Below are positions 1-8,636 of a DNA stretch of 64,000 nucleotides, piece by piece (within the stretch, counting starts at the first letter, position 1; every line of letters begins with the position of its first letter). The notes beneath the pieces are model-generated. The model had not been told where the DNA came from. It saw only the letters and a list, made by a program, of their open reading frames with translations, and searched no databases. Source of the DNA: RPQJ01 sp963731105 (lineage in GTDB: Bacteria; Pseudomonadota; Gammaproteobacteria; Steroidobacterales; Steroidobacteraceae); assembly GCA_963731105.1 (NCBI GenBank), contig CAVSUM010000010.1, forward strand, positions 124,001 to 188,000, in the 5' to 3' direction. A program made the position numbers and the translations under genes.

Positions 1-79
1 GCATGCGGCCGAAGATCGGCGCAAAGCCCTTGAAGAAGTCGTCCATTTCACGGAACGGCTCCCATCTGGTCAGTCTCAT
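1..79 (-). CDS. Hsp20-family small heat-shock protein, N-terminal fragment
   Basis: Only the first 26 codons are in the window; the gene runs off the left edge. The translation begins MRLTRWEPFREMDDFF, the usual opening of proteobacterial Hsp20/IbpA-type chaperones, which bind unfolding proteins in the cytoplasm and hold them for DnaK/ClpB. The start is the ATG at 79, with a GGAGG-like ribosome site just upstream on the minus strand. The alpha-crystallin domain lies outside the window, so the family call rests on the N-terminus alone. Confidence 0.6.
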   Translation of the reverse strand, partial: MRLTRWEPFREMDDFFKGFAPIFGRM

Positions 80-274
80 GGGTGCCTCCTCGGGTCTCCC
101 CGGTCACGCAACACAACCTGCGGCCGGCGAACCCCGCCGGGCCGCGGTACTATTCTCCGTGACGCGGCGGCGAGACGGTATTCGCGACGCTTCGTAGCCC
201 GGTTGGCGGTAATACCTAGTCCGGGCACGCCCGTTCCCTTAGGATTGGCGGCTCGACCCCGGTCCGTGGACGCG
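80..274. other. Divergent intergenic region between hsp20-like and fixL-like genes
   Basis: About 195 bp separate two divergently read genes, so promoters for both should lie here. I could not pick out a convincing heat-shock (sigma-32) or FNR-type box by eye. Confidence 0.4.
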
Positions 275-1838
275 ATGCCCAGCAAACACACCCAGGCAGC
301 CCGTGGCGCCGCTGCGCGCCAGACCCGCTCCCGGCAGGGGCTCGAGTACCGGGCCGTGCTGGACGCGGCGGTCGACGCCATCATCGTCATCGACCACCTG
401 GGCACGATCCAGGAATTCAGCCAGGCCGCGCAGCGGGTGTTCGGCTACGTGCCCGAGGAGATCATCGGCCACAACGTCCGCGACCTGATGCCCGAGCCCT
501 GGCGCAGCGAGCACGACGGCTACCTGCAGCGCTACCACGAGACGCGCTCGCCGCACATCATCGGCGTCGGCCGCGAGGTGCGGGCGCGGCGCAAGGACGG
601 CAGCATCTTCGCCTGCGACCTCGCGGTGGGCCGGGTGCAGGGCATGGAGCCGCCGCGCTTCATCGGCTTCATCCGCGACATCACCGCGCGCAAGGATGCC
701 GAGGAGCAGCTGCGGCGCAGCGAGGCCGAGCTGCGCCTGGCGCAGGAACTCGCCAACCTCGGCAACTACGTGATCCACGCCGACGGCAGCGCGCCCGACT
801 ACTTCTCGCCGCAGCTGCACCGCATCCTCGGCGTCGAGCCGCACGACCGCGGTATCGTGCGCGAGGAATTCGTCGGCAAGTGGGTGCATCCCTCCGACCG
901 CAAGCGCGTCGCGGTCGAGTTCTCGCGCATGGAGGCCGGCAAGGGCTCGCTCGACCTCGAGTACCAGGTGGTGCTGCGCGACGGCACGGTCAAGCACCTG
1001 CACCACCTGATGCAGGCCGTGTTCGGCGTGGACGGCCGGCTGCAGAAGTACGTCGGCACGATCCACGACATCACCGACCGGCGCCGCGCCGAGGACGAGG
1101 CGCGCGTGCTGCAGGAGCGCCTGACGCACTTCAGCCGCCTGTCGACCATGGGCGAGATGGCCGCGGGCCTCGCGCACGAGATCAACCAGCCGCTGTCGGC
1201 GATCGCCACCTACGCGCAGGCCTGCCAGCGCCTGATCCGGCAGCCGGACCACGAGATCGAGGACGTGCTCGCCGCGCTCGAGCAGATCAATGCGCAGGCG
1301 CTGCGCGCCGGCGAGGTGATCCGCCGCCTGCGCAATTTCGTGAAGAACCGCGAGGTGAAGCGCGAACCGGTCAACTGCGCGCGCCTGCTCGAGGACCTGA
1401 GCACGCTCGCCGAGACCGACGCGCGGCTGCACAACATTCGGCTGCGCATCGACTGCCGCGAGCCGCTGCCGACCGTGTACGCCGACCCGATCCAGCTGCA
1501 GCAGGTGGTCCTGAACCTGGTCCGCAACGCCATCGACGCGATGAGCGACGCGCCCGAGGACCAGCGCGAGGTGCGTGCTCACCACCCGCGAGGCGGCCGA
1601 CGGCGAGGTCGAGATCACCGTGGCCGACCACGGCACCGGCCTCGCGCCCGAGGCCACCGAGCACCTGTTCAACCCGTTTTTCACGACCAAGGCCAGCGGC
1701 ACCGGCCTCGGCCTGGCCATCAGCCGCTCCATCGTGCGCGCCCACGGCGGGCGCCTGTGGCACACTCCCAATGATGGATGCGGGGTCCGTTTTCACTTCA
1801 CGCTGCCGGTGTCCCCGGCGGTCTCGACAGGGGAATGA
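275..1838 (+). CDS. FixL-like PAS-PAS histidine kinase, likely heme oxygen sensor (one frameshift)
   Basis: Cytoplasmic sensor kinase that should phosphorylate the FixJ-like regulator starting 3 bp downstream. Domains in order: PAS 1 (residues about 25-140), PAS 2 (about 150-270), HisKA with phospho-acceptor His301 in GLAHEINQPL, and HATPase with N-box NLVRNAIDAM (about 413-423) and GTGLGLAIS. PAS 1 carries SPHIIGVGREV; the His (residue 94) matches the heme-ligating His of FixL, and RRKDG follows as in FixL, so oxygen sensing through heme is plausible. No membrane segment is seen. The ATG at 275 was chosen over an in-frame TTG at 203. The frame changes near 1573, between N-box and G-boxes; both halves are well conserved, so one extra base in the raw sequence is likely. 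Confidence 0.85.
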
Positions 1839-1841
1839 CGC

Positions 1842-2465
1842 GTGATCAAGGAACAGAAGCCCACGGTGTTCGTAGTCGACGACGATGCGGCGGTGCGCGA
1901 TTCGCTGCGGCTGTTGCTCAAGTCCGTGGGGCTGCCCGTCGAGGTGTTCGAGTCGGCGCAGGACTTCCTCGACGCCGAGCGCGACGACCGGCCCGGCTGC
2001 CTGGTGCTCGACATCCGCATGCCCGGCATGAGCGGCCTCGAGCTGCAGGTGAAGCTCAACGAGCGCCACTCGATCCTGCCGATCATCTTCATCACCGGCC
2101 ACGGCGACGTGCCGATGGCGGTCGAGGCGATGCAGGCAGGCGCGGTGGACTTCATCCAGAAGCCGTTCCGCGACCAGGACCTGCTCGACCGCATCAACCA
2201 GGCGCTCGAGAAGGACGCCGGCAGCCGGCGCATGCTGGCCGAGCGCAACATGATCCGCAAACGGCTCGAGTCGCTGACGCCGCGCGAGCGCGAGGTGCTC
2301 GACCTGGTGGTCGCGGGCAAGGCCAACAAGGTGATCGCCGGCGACCTGAACCTGAGCCAGCGCACCGTCGAGATCCATCGCGCGCGCGTGATGGAGAAGA
2401 TGGAAGCGCACTCGCTCGCGCACCTGGTGCGCATGGTGCTCGAGGTCGAACGGCCCGAGGAATAG
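1842..2465 (+). CDS. FixJ-family response regulator
   Basis: Two-domain transcription factor of 207 residues. It has an N-terminal receiver with acidic pocket VVDDD and phospho-acceptor Asp57 in LVLDIRMPGMSG, then a LuxR/FixJ-type helix-turn-helix (LTPREREVLDLVVAG through SQRTVEIHRARVMEKM, about residues 140-195). It starts at a GTG 3 bp after the kinase stop, so the two are co-transcribed as a FixL/FixJ pair. In relatives the pair switches on microaerobic respiration or stress genes; the target here is not visible, although a Crp/Fnr-type gene lies at 6.5 kb. Confidence 0.9.
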   Translation: MIKEQKPTVFVVDDDAAVRDSLRLLLKSVGLPVEVFESAQDFLDAERDDRPGCLVLDIRMPGMSGLELQVKLNERHSILPIIFITGHGDVPMAVEAMQAGAVDFIQKPFRDQDLLDRINQALEKDAGSRRMLAERNMIRKRLESLTPREREVLDLVVAGKANKVIAGDLNLSQRTVEIHRARVMEKMEAHSLAHLVRMVLEVERPEE

Positions 2466-2663
2466 GCTTTAATTACTGCGACGCAGCACGATCGTAGGTG
2501 ATCGCCGCAGTTCACATGCTTTAGGTATAAATCACGATTATCCGGTGTATGGGCGCCGGGAACACTGCGCTGCATGCGACCACGGACCGCAGCGCAGTTC
2601 ACCGCTTACGATCCTCCCTGCGGGCTGTACTGAACTGGCTTGGCCTGTGGTCGCGCCAAGAAT

Positions 2664-3068
2664 ATGCAGCACACGCTCGCCCCCAAGGACGCACCTCCCA
2701 TCGTCGGAGTGATCGATCCCGATCCGGTAGCACGGAGCGGGCTGCGCACCCTGCTGCACGGGCTCGGCATCGACGTTTCCACGTTCGACAGCGCGGAGAG
2801 CTTCCTGCTCGCGACGAACGGCCGCGCGGTGGCCTGCCTGATCGTCGACCTGCTGCTGCCCGGCATGTCCGGGCTCGAGCTGCTGCGGCGCCTGCGCAGC
2901 TCCGGCAACGACGTGCCGGTGATCCTGCTGGCCGACGAATCGGACGTGCCGACCGCAGTGGCCGCGATGCGCGAAGGCGCCACGGATTTCATCGAGAAGC
3001 CGTACGTCGACGTGGCCGTGCTGAAGCAGGTACAGAAGCTGCTGCACACGCCCGCCGCGCCGGTCTGA
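2664..3068 (+). CDS. Stand-alone FixJ-like receiver protein
   Basis: Single receiver domain of about 134 residues with no output domain. Asp62 in LIVDLLLPGMSG is the expected phosphorylation site, IDPD gives the acidic pocket and FIEKPY the conserved Lys. It most resembles the receiver of FixJ-type regulators, including the one immediately upstream (1842-2465). It could act as a phosphate sink or shuttle for the neighbouring FixL-like kinase; that role is inferred from position only. The ATG at 2664 was preferred to an in-frame TTG at 2640. It overlaps nothing and is followed after 1 bp by the VIT-family gene. Confidence 0.75.
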   Translation: MQHTLAPKDAPPIVGVIDPDPVARSGLRTLLHGLGIDVSTFDSAESFLLATNGRAVACLIVDLLLPGMSGLELLRRLRSSGNDVPVILLADESDVPTAVAAMREGATDFIEKPYVDVAVLKQVQKLLHTPAAPV

Positions 3069-3069
3069 C

Positions 3070-4091
3070 GTGAGCGGTCCCGGAAAGCTGGCGCGAGGAA
3101 AAGCAGTCCGCGTGGCTGTACCGCGAGCTCGCGGCGTGCGAGCCGGATCCGCGCATTGCCAGCCTGTTTTCCGCCCTCGCCACGGCGGCTGACCGCCAGG
3201 CCGAAACCTGGCAGCCCGGGGCCACGCCGCCGCCGTTTGCACCCTCGTCCCGCGCCAGGCTCGCGGCGAGGCTCGCGCGACGGCTCGGCCCGCGACGCGT
3301 GCGGCCCATGCTGGCAGCGCTGAAAGTCCGCGGACTTTCCGTCTACGACGCGCAGTACGCCCGACGGCCACGTGATGCCGACCTCGGTCGGGGTCAGCGA
3401 ACGGCGTCACAAGGGTTACGGCGGCGGCAACCTGCGCGCCGCCGTGTTCGGCGTGAACGACGGGCTCGTTTCCAACGCCAGCCTGATCATGGGCGTGGCC
3501 GGTGCCGGCGCGACCGCCGCCAGCGTGGTCACGGCGGGCGTGGCCGGCCTGCTCGCGGGCGCCTTGTCGATGGCGGCCGGCGAGTACATCTCGATGCGTT
3601 CGCAGCGCGAGATGTTCGAGTACCAGATCGGCCTCGAGCGCGACGAGCTCGCCGAGTACCCGGAGGAAGAGGCGGAAGAACTCGCGCTCATCTACGCCGC
3701 GCGCGGCATGGACCTCGAGCAGGCCCGGGGCATCACCCGCGAGCTGGTGAAAAATCCGGAGGCGGCGCTCGACGCGCTCGCCCGCGAGGAACTCGGCCTC
3801 AATCCCGACGACCTCGGCTCGCCGTGGGGCGCGGCGATCTTCTCGTTCCTCGCCTTCGCGGCCGGCGCCGTGTTGCCACTGGTGCCGTTCCTGCTCGGGC
3901 TGCCGCTCAGGCGCGCCGTGACCGTCGCCGCGGTGGTCGCCGGCATCGCGCTGTTCGGCGTCGGCGCCGCGTTGAGCCTGTTCACCGGGCGCAACGCCTG
4001 GCGCGGCGGCTTGCGCATGGTGCTGATCGGCGGCGGCGCGGGCCTGGTCACGTGGATCATCGGCAGCCTGCTCGGCGCCGCGGTCAGCTGA
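3070..4091 (+). CDS. VIT/CCC1-family metal transporter with N-terminal ferritin-like domain (two frameshifts)
   Basis: Membrane iron/manganese transporter of the VIT1/CCC1 type fused to a ferritin-like head, as in MbfA-like proteins. The head begins ESWREEKQSAWLYREL after frame correction (about residues 5-90). The transporter part starts near GGGNLRAAVFGVNDGLVSNA, has at least four membrane segments, and ends with a glycine-rich helix. Two single-base frame changes are needed: near 3078, where an extra C in GTCCCGG separates the GTG start at 3070 from the head, and near 3360. The intact C-terminal part begins around 3372. The start overlaps the end of the receiver gene region, suggesting one operon with the FixLJ genes and possible oxygen or iron control. 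Confidence 0.75.
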
Positions 4092-4101
4092 TCCTCCCGG
4101 C

Positions 4102-4425
4102 TCAGCGCTCCAGCAATCGCTCCAGGGCGTCGAGGCGACGCTCGAGCTGCCGCCGTTCCTCGAGCAGGTCGAGGATCAGCGCCACGCCCGCGAGATTCAC
4201 GCCGAGGTCGTTGACCAGCCGCGACGTGGCCCGCGCCCGCAAGAGCGCGCTGGCTGGGAATGACCATGCATCGGGCGACGGTCCGCGCGGCTCCAGCACG
4301 CCGGCATCCACCAGTTCCACGACCCAGTGACGCTCGACGTGCAGGGACGCGCAGAACTCGCCGAATTCGAGCCAGACCGACTCGTCGAGCGTCTGGCCTT
4401 CGAGGATGCGATCGATGCTGCTCAT
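4102..4425 (-). CDS. cbpM: CbpM-like chaperone modulator
   Basis: Small MerR-like protein of 107 residues that follows the DnaJ-type gene at 5398-4436 on the same strand. In E. coli CbpM binds the J domain of CbpA and blocks its co-chaperone and DNA-binding activity. The sequence has the expected short helical layout with an acidic N-terminus, a central HTH-like part and a C-terminal coiled segment rich in Leu and Arg (LLEERRQLERRLDALERLLE). The ATG at 4425 is used; an in-frame TTG at 4446 would overlap cbpA by about 10 bp. The call rests on gene pairing plus overall shape. Confidence 0.75.
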   Translation of the reverse strand: MSSIDRILEGQTLDESVWLEFGEFCASLHVERHWVVELVDAGVLEPRGPSPDAWSFPASALLRARATSRLVNDLGVNLAGVALILDLLEERRQLERRLDALERLLER

Positions 4426-4435
4426 GTCGGGCGCC

Positions 4436-5398
4436 TCACTGGCCAAGGTCCGCGCGCGGGTCGAAGGGCACCTCGCGCTTCATCTGCTCGAACAGCTGCC
4501 GCGCGCCCGGGCTGTCGGGCGGCAGCACGATCTTGAGCAGCACGAACTGGTCACCGGGCGGGTTGCCGGGCAGGCCGCGGCCGCGCAGGCGCAGCTTCTG
4601 GCCGGCGCGCGCCGCGGCTGGCAGCTTCATGTCCACCGAACCGCCGAGCGTCGGCACGGCAACCGTTTCGCCGAGCGCGGCTTCCCACGGCGCGACCGGC
4701 AGCGTCAGCGTCACGTCGCGCCCCTCGAGCTTGAACAGCGGGTGCGGCCGGATCGTGACTTCGAGGAACAGGTCGCCGTGCGGTCCACCGCCTACACCTG
4801 GGCTGCCCTGCCCCGCGAGCCGGATCTGCTGCCCCTCGGTGACCCCCGCCGGGATCGACACGCGCAGCGTACGCGGCTTGACCATGACGTGGCCGTCCGC
4901 AGTCATCTCGGGCGAGCGGAGCTCGATGGTGCGCGTGCCGCCGCGGTAGGCATCCTCGAGGTCGACTTCGACGCGCGCCACGTGGTCCTGGCCCGGCGCC
5001 GAGAAGCCGCGGCCGCCACGCGGGCCGCCGCCCGCATGCGCGGCACCGCGGAACGGGCTGCGTTCGCCGAACAGTTCGGAGAAGAAGTCGCTGAACTCGC
5101 CAGGCCCCGCGCCGCCCTGGCCGCGCGAGTGCTCAAAGCCCTTGCCCCAGTCGGGTGGCGGGCGGAAGTCCTGCCCCGGCCGCCAGTCGGGACCAAGCTG
5201 GTCGTAGGCGGCGCGCTTCTCCGGGTCCTTCAAGACCTCGTTCGCCTCCTGCAGCTCCTTGAACTTCTCCTCGGCGTCTTTCTCCTTGCTGACGTCCGGG
5301 TGGAACTTGCGCGCGAGCTTGCGGTAGGCGCGCTTGATCTCGTCCTGGCTCGCAGTGCGAGGGACGCCCATCACCTGGTAGTAGTCCTTGTAACGCAT
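4436..5398 (-). CDS. cbpA: CbpA-like DnaJ-family co-chaperone
   Basis: Cytoplasmic Hsp40 of 320 residues that stimulates DnaK and, in E. coli, also binds curved DNA. The J domain occupies residues 1-70 with the HPD motif in ARKFHPDVSK. A Gly/Phe-rich linker (about 75-130) follows, then the two C-terminal beta domains (DVTLTLPVAPWEAALGE and LRGRGLPG are typical). The zinc-finger domain of DnaJ is absent, which separates CbpA from DnaJ. The ATG at 5398 (MRYKDYYQVMG) is the natural start; an upstream in-frame extension to 5434 looks non-coding. It is followed by cbpM in the usual order. Confidence 0.93.
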   Translation of the reverse strand: MRYKDYYQVMGVPRTASQDEIKRAYRKLARKFHPDVSKEKDAEEKFKELQEANEVLKDPEKRAAYDQLGPDWRPGQDFRPPPDWGKGFEHSRGQGGAGPGEFSDFFSELFGERSPFRGAAHAGGGPRGGRGFSAPGQDHVARVEVDLEDAYRGGTRTIELRSPEMTADGHVMVKPRTLRVSIPAGVTEGQQIRLAGQGSPGVGGGPHGDLFLEVTIRPHPLFKLEGRDVTLTLPVAPWEAALGETVAVPTLGGSVDMKLPAAARAGQKLRLRGRGLPGNPPGDQFVLLKIVLPPDSPGARQLFEQMKREVPFDPRADLGQ

Positions 5399-5481
5399 CC
5401 TCTTCCTCTGCCGGCTACGGCCCGACCGTGCCATTATCCGCGATGAATGGATCCTGCGGGCCCGAGCCGGCCTTACAAGCC

Positions 5482-5679
5482 ATGAAGATCACTTATTTCC
5501 AGGATACGGACACGCTGTACATCGAGTTTCGCAGCTCGGAGATCGCCGAAACACGCGAACTCGACGAGAACACGCTGCTCGATCTGGATGCCAGCGGCAA
5601 CTTGTGCGGCCTGACGCTTGAACATGCCCGGGAGCGTGCCGATATACCGCACGTGACCTTCGAGGAAGTCGCGGCGTAG
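5482..5679 (+). CDS. DUF2283 family small protein
   Basis: Protein of 65 residues beginning MKITYFQDTDTLYIEF, the signature of DUF2283, a small beta-rich family often found near toxin-antitoxin or HigB-like genes. No partner gene of that sort is adjacent here; trxC starts 8 bp downstream. Function unknown. Confidence 0.8.
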   Translation: MKITYFQDTDTLYIEFRSSEIAETRELDENTLLDLDASGNLCGLTLEHARERADIPHVTFEEVAA

Positions 5680-5687
5680 GAGCGTTC

Positions 5688-6230
5688 ATGAGCGTCAAGC
5701 AGCACGTTGTGTGCCAGCACTGTAATGGCGTGGTTGGCGTGCCGGCCGGGCGCCTGGCCGATGGGCCGCGCTGCCCGAAGTGCCATACACCGCTGTTCGA
5801 CGGCCACCCGGTCGAGCTGGGCGATCACAATTTCGACCAGCACGTGGCGGCGAGCGACGTGCCGGTGGTGGTGGATTTCTGGGCGCCGTGGTGCGCGCCG
5901 TGCCGGATGATGGCGCCGGCGTTCGCCGAGACGGCGAGCCGGATGGAGCCGGCCGCGCGGTTCGCGAAGCTGAACACCGAGGAGGCGCAGCAGGTGGCCG
6001 CGCGCTACGGCATCCGCAGCATCCCGACGCTGATCGTGTTCAAGGGCGGGCGGGAAGTGGCGCGCCAGCCCGGTGCGATGGCCACCACCCAGCTGATGCG
6101 CTGGGTGCTCCGACTCCCTCTCCCGCGCTTAGCGGGAGAGGGTTGGGGGTGCAGGGGACGCTCTCTTGAGTGTCCCCTCCCCGTTCAGGTCTTTTTCATC
6201 CCGCAGGTATTCATGCCGAGCAGCGTGTAG
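5688..6230 (+). CDS. trxC: Thioredoxin 2 with repeat-derived C-terminal tail
   Basis: Cytoplasmic disulfide reductase. The N-terminal zinc ribbon is present (CQHCNGVV and CPKC), followed by the thioredoxin fold with active site WAPWCAPCRMM and the cis-Pro loop RSIPTLIVF. E. coli TrxC is 139 residues; here the expected end (about MRWVL, residue 143) is followed by roughly 37 extra residues that are simply a read-through of a palindromic intergenic repeat at 6116-6149. The gene then ends on a TAG inside the convergent DUF2892 gene. The native stop was therefore probably lost when the repeat arrived, or by a small indel. Confidence 0.88.
   Translation: MSVKQHVVCQHCNGVVGVPAGRLADGPRCPKCHTPLFDGHPVELGDHNFDQHVAASDVPVVVDFWAPWCAPCRMMAPAFAETASRMEPAARFAKLNTEEAQQVAARYGIRSIPTLIVFKGGREVARQPGAMATTQLMRWVLRLPLPRLAGEGWGCRGRSLECPLPVQVFFIPQVFMPSSV
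6116..6149. repeat. Palindromic intergenic repeat, family B copy 1
   Basis: Arms CCCTCTCCCGC (6116-6126) and GCGGGAGAGGG (6132-6142) surround a 5-base loop, followed by a G-run. The same unit occurs at 8185-8221, 11184-11220 and 14288-14325. Here it lies inside the open frame of trxC. Confidence 0.85.
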
Positions 6231-6385
6231 GCGGGGCAGAACCGGAACACGCCGGTCGCGATCATCACCAGGCCGAGCAGGCCCAGGTAGCGCGCATTGC
6301 CTTCGAGCACGAAGAACAGCGACAGCAGCACGATACCGACGACGATGCGCAGGGTGCGATCCATTCCACCGACGTTTGCAGTCAT
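6185..6385 (-). CDS. DUF2892 membrane protein
   Basis: Short protein (66 residues) with two hydrophobic segments, about residues 13-30 and 35-50, and the family pattern NVGGMDRTLRIVVG near the N-terminus and FCPAY near the end. DUF2892 domains occur alone or fused to rhodanese (as in YgaP) and are common next to Crp/Fnr genes, as here. Start ATG at 6385 with a clear GAGGAG ribosome site 9 bp upstream. It converges with trxC, whose extended tail overlaps its last codons. Exact role unknown. Confidence 0.85.
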   Translation of the reverse strand: MTANVGGMDRTLRIVVGIVLLSLFFVLEGNARYLGLLGLVMIATGVFRFCPAYTLLGMNTCGMKKT

Positions 6386-6506
6386 TAGCCAATTCTCCTC
6401 GTTGATGTTCGATGTGGCCGACCCATTGGGCTCGACCCTGGGCGGCATCCTAGGCCCGTCGCCGGCCCTGCGTCTGTAACTTTGGTCACCCGGGGGGTCG
6501 AGCGGG

Positions 6507-7178
6507 TCAGCCGCCCTCCGCCAACCGCCGCAGGGCTGGTGCATCGAGCACCTCGATGGTGCCGCGGCCCAACTGCACCCAGCCCTGGTCGGCAAAGCCC
6601 CGCAGCACGCGAGTGACGATTTCCCGCACGCTGCCGAGCTCGTCGGCAAGCTGCTGGTGGGTGAGCGCCACCACCTTGCCGTGCCCGAGCAACGCCGCCG
6701 CGATGCGACGGTCGAGCTTGTGGAACGCGACGGCCTCGACCAGCGTCATCATGTCGGTGAGCCGCTCGGCGAACAGCGAGAACACGTACTGGCGGAACGG
6801 CGCGTGCGTGGCGAGCAGCTCGTCGAACACCGGCTTCGGCAATACCACGAGGCGCGCGTCGCGCTCGACCACGCCGCTCGCGGGATAGTCGCGGCCACCG
6901 ACCAGGCAGCTGCTGGTGAGCACGCAACTCTCTCCCGGCGTGACCCGATACAGCTGCAGTTCCCGGCCATCGCTCGCCTTGGCGACGCGGATTGATCCCT
7001 CCAGCACGAGCGGAAACTGCCGGCACGGCGAGCCCTCGCCGAACATCGGCGTGCCGGCCGGCACGTGCAACACCTGCGCGTGCTGGAGTACGCGACCGAG
7101 CGCTGCCTCGCCGAGCCCGTCGAGCGCGGGATAGAGCATGCGCAATTCGCTCACGAGTGCGGCGGTGTCTGGTTTCAC
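6507..7178 (-). CDS. Crp/Fnr-family transcriptional regulator
   Basis: Cytoplasmic regulator of about 223 residues. The N-terminal cyclic-nucleotide-binding beta barrel covers residues 20-130 (VPAGTPMFGEGSPCRQFPLV and LQLYRVTPGESC). The C-terminal winged helix includes LTHQQLADELGSVREIVTRV (about 165-185). FNR-type N-terminal cysteine clusters are missing, so it is not FNR itself; it resembles the Crp/Fnr genes commonly found beside DUF2892 membrane proteins, whose gene lies about 120 bp downstream. Start taken at GTG 7178. Two Cys residues in the barrel (PCRQF and ESCVL) could be redox-active, but this is inference. Confidence 0.87.
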   Translation of the reverse strand: MKPDTAALVSELRMLYPALDGLGEAALGRVLQHAQVLHVPAGTPMFGEGSPCRQFPLVLEGSIRVAKASDGRELQLYRVTPGESCVLTSSCLVGGRDYPASGVVERDARLVVLPKPVFDELLATHAPFRQYVFSLFAERLTDMMTLVEAVAFHKLDRRIAAALLGHGKVVALTHQQLADELGSVREIVTRVLRGFADQGWVQLGRGTIEVLDAPALRRLAEGG

Positions 7179-7265
7179 GGAGGCCTCGGCCGCTGGAGTC
7201 GTGGGCGATGATAAGCTGCCCGCCGCCGAAAGCGACCGCCCGCGCTCCGGGCGCGAGGAGACGAC

Positions 7266-8177
7266 ATGCACGCCATCGCCATCCACGGCGGCGCGGGGAC
7301 GCTGTCCGCCGCCCTGCTGACGCCTGAGAACGATCGACTCTACCGTGCAGGCCTCGATCGCGCCCTGCGCGCAGGATTCGCGGTGCTGGACGGCGGCGGC
7401 ACGAGCCTCGACGCGGTCACTATCGCCGTGCAGGCGCTCGAGGACGACCCGCTCTTCAACGCCGGCCGCGGCGCGGTGCTCGCGGCCAACGGCCAGCACG
7501 AACTCGACGCCTCGATCATGGACGGCCGCGACCTGCGTGCCGGCGCGGTCACCGGCGTGCGGCACGTACGCAGCCCGATCGAGCTGGCGCGCCTGGTGAT
7601 GGAGCGCTCACCACACGTGATGCTCGCCGGCACGGGCGCCGAGGAATTCGCGCTCGAGCAGGGGCTGAAACCCGTGCCCAACAGCCACTTCGCCACTGAA
7701 CGACGCCGCCGCGAACTCGATTTGCTGCTGCAGGGTGAGGCCGAGGCCAGCCGCGAGTCGCTGATGGGCACGGTGGGCGCCGTGGCGCTCGACTCGCACG
7801 GCAATCTCGCGGCCGCGACTTCGACGGGCGGCATGACCGGCAAGAAGTGGGGCCGCGTCGGCGACTCGCCGATCATCGGCGCCGGCACGTATGCCGCGAA
7901 CGATTGTTGCGCGGTGTCCGCCACCGGGCACGGTGAGTTCTTCATCCGCGCGGCCGTGGCGCACGAGATCGCGTCGCTCATGCGTCACAAGGGCCTGGAC
8001 GTGGTCGCCGCCGCCGACGAAGTCGTGATGCAGCAGCTGGTGCAGCTCGGCGGCTCGGGCGGCGTGATCGCGGTCGGCCGCGACGGGCGCATCGCGATGC
8101 CGTTTAATTCCGAAGGCATGCTGCGCGGCGCGATGGATTCGCGCGGGCTGTGGGTGACGGGGTTGCTGAGGGAGTAG
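7266..8177 (+). CDS. iaaA: Isoaspartyl peptidase / plant-type L-asparaginase
   Basis: Ntn-hydrolase of 303 residues that removes isoaspartyl dipeptides and Asn. The proenzyme cleaves itself before the nucleophile Thr169 in MGTVGAV, giving alpha and beta subunits. Other family marks are the start AIHGGAGTL, NAGRGAVLAANG, and GGMTGKKWGRVGDSPIIGAGTYA after the nucleophile. E. coli IaaA is 321 residues, so the length fits. It is divergent from the Crp/Fnr gene with about 87 bp between them, and no operon partner follows. Confidence 0.93.
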   Translation: MHAIAIHGGAGTLSAALLTPENDRLYRAGLDRALRAGFAVLDGGGTSLDAVTIAVQALEDDPLFNAGRGAVLAANGQHELDASIMDGRDLRAGAVTGVRHVRSPIELARLVMERSPHVMLAGTGAEEFALEQGLKPVPNSHFATERRRRELDLLLQGEAEASRESLMGTVGAVALDSHGNLAAATSTGGMTGKKWGRVGDSPIIGAGTYAANDCCAVSATGHGEFFIRAAVAHEIASLMRHKGLDVVAAADEVVMQQLVQLGGSGGVIAVGRDGRIAMPFNSEGMLRGAMDSRGLWVTGLLRE

Positions 8178-8184
8178 AAAGGGA

Positions 8185-8221
8185 CCCTCACCCTGGCCCT
8201 CTCCCGCCAGGCGGGAGAGGG
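8185..8221. repeat. Palindromic intergenic repeat, family B copy 2
   Basis: ACCCTCACCCTGGCC, then CTCTCCCGC, a 4-base loop and GCGGGAGAGGG, immediately after the isoaspartyl peptidase stop. It is a hairpin that could act as a terminator, without a T-run. Confidence 0.85.
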
Positions 8222-8233
8222 AACCGAACGCTC

Positions 8234-8446
8234 TCAGGCGAGCGACGGCTCGGTCGACGGCCCGTTGCCAGTCTTAGGCTTGCCCGCGGGTGCAACCACC
8301 ACATGCGGCGCCTGCCTGCGCTGCACCAGTTCCCGGGGCAGCTTCACGCGCGTGAGCCAGACCTCATACGGGTCCCAAGATGCCGCCGTGACAGACGCTC
8401 CGCTCTCCCGTGCGACCCGGGAGTCTGTTGCCGAGGGGCTGTTCAT
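8234..8446 (-). CDS. Small hypothetical protein
   Basis: Possible 70-residue protein from ATG 8446. It contains WDPYEVWLTRVKLPRELVQR in the middle, an amphipathic stretch that looks protein-like, with low-complexity ends. No domain recognised. It lies alone between iaaA and gshA on the strand of gshA. Coding status is moderately supported only. Confidence 0.45.
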   Translation of the reverse strand: MNSPSATDSRVARESGASVTAASWDPYEVWLTRVKLPRELVQRRQAPHVVVAPAGKPKTGNGPSTEPSLA

Positions 8447-8636
8447 CTGCTTGCTTCCCGATCCCTGCCGCCCATCCTGGGCGCGTGTTATGTCAAGTGA
8501 CCTCGAGCCTGTGACACGAGCCTAATGGCCGCGGATGACAGTTCGATGGCACCAAGTTGTCTTATCCCTGCGCGGATTATACGTGATCCCCGCAGCGCCG
8601 GACGGCTTGCACAACATAACGTGGCGCGGCGCGGGG
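8447..8636. other. Intergenic region downstream of gshA
   Basis: About 190 bp between the gshA stop and the small hypothetical gene. It is more A/T-rich in places (GGATTATACGTGATC, ACAACATAACG) than its surroundings, so a promoter for the small gene is possible. I see no hairpin with a T-run for gshA. Confidence 0.35.

Noticed and set aside
239..1771. Long minus-strand open frame opposite the FixL-like kinase
   Set aside because: High-GC genes produce long open frames on the other strand; the plus-strand protein has complete kinase motifs and this one has none.
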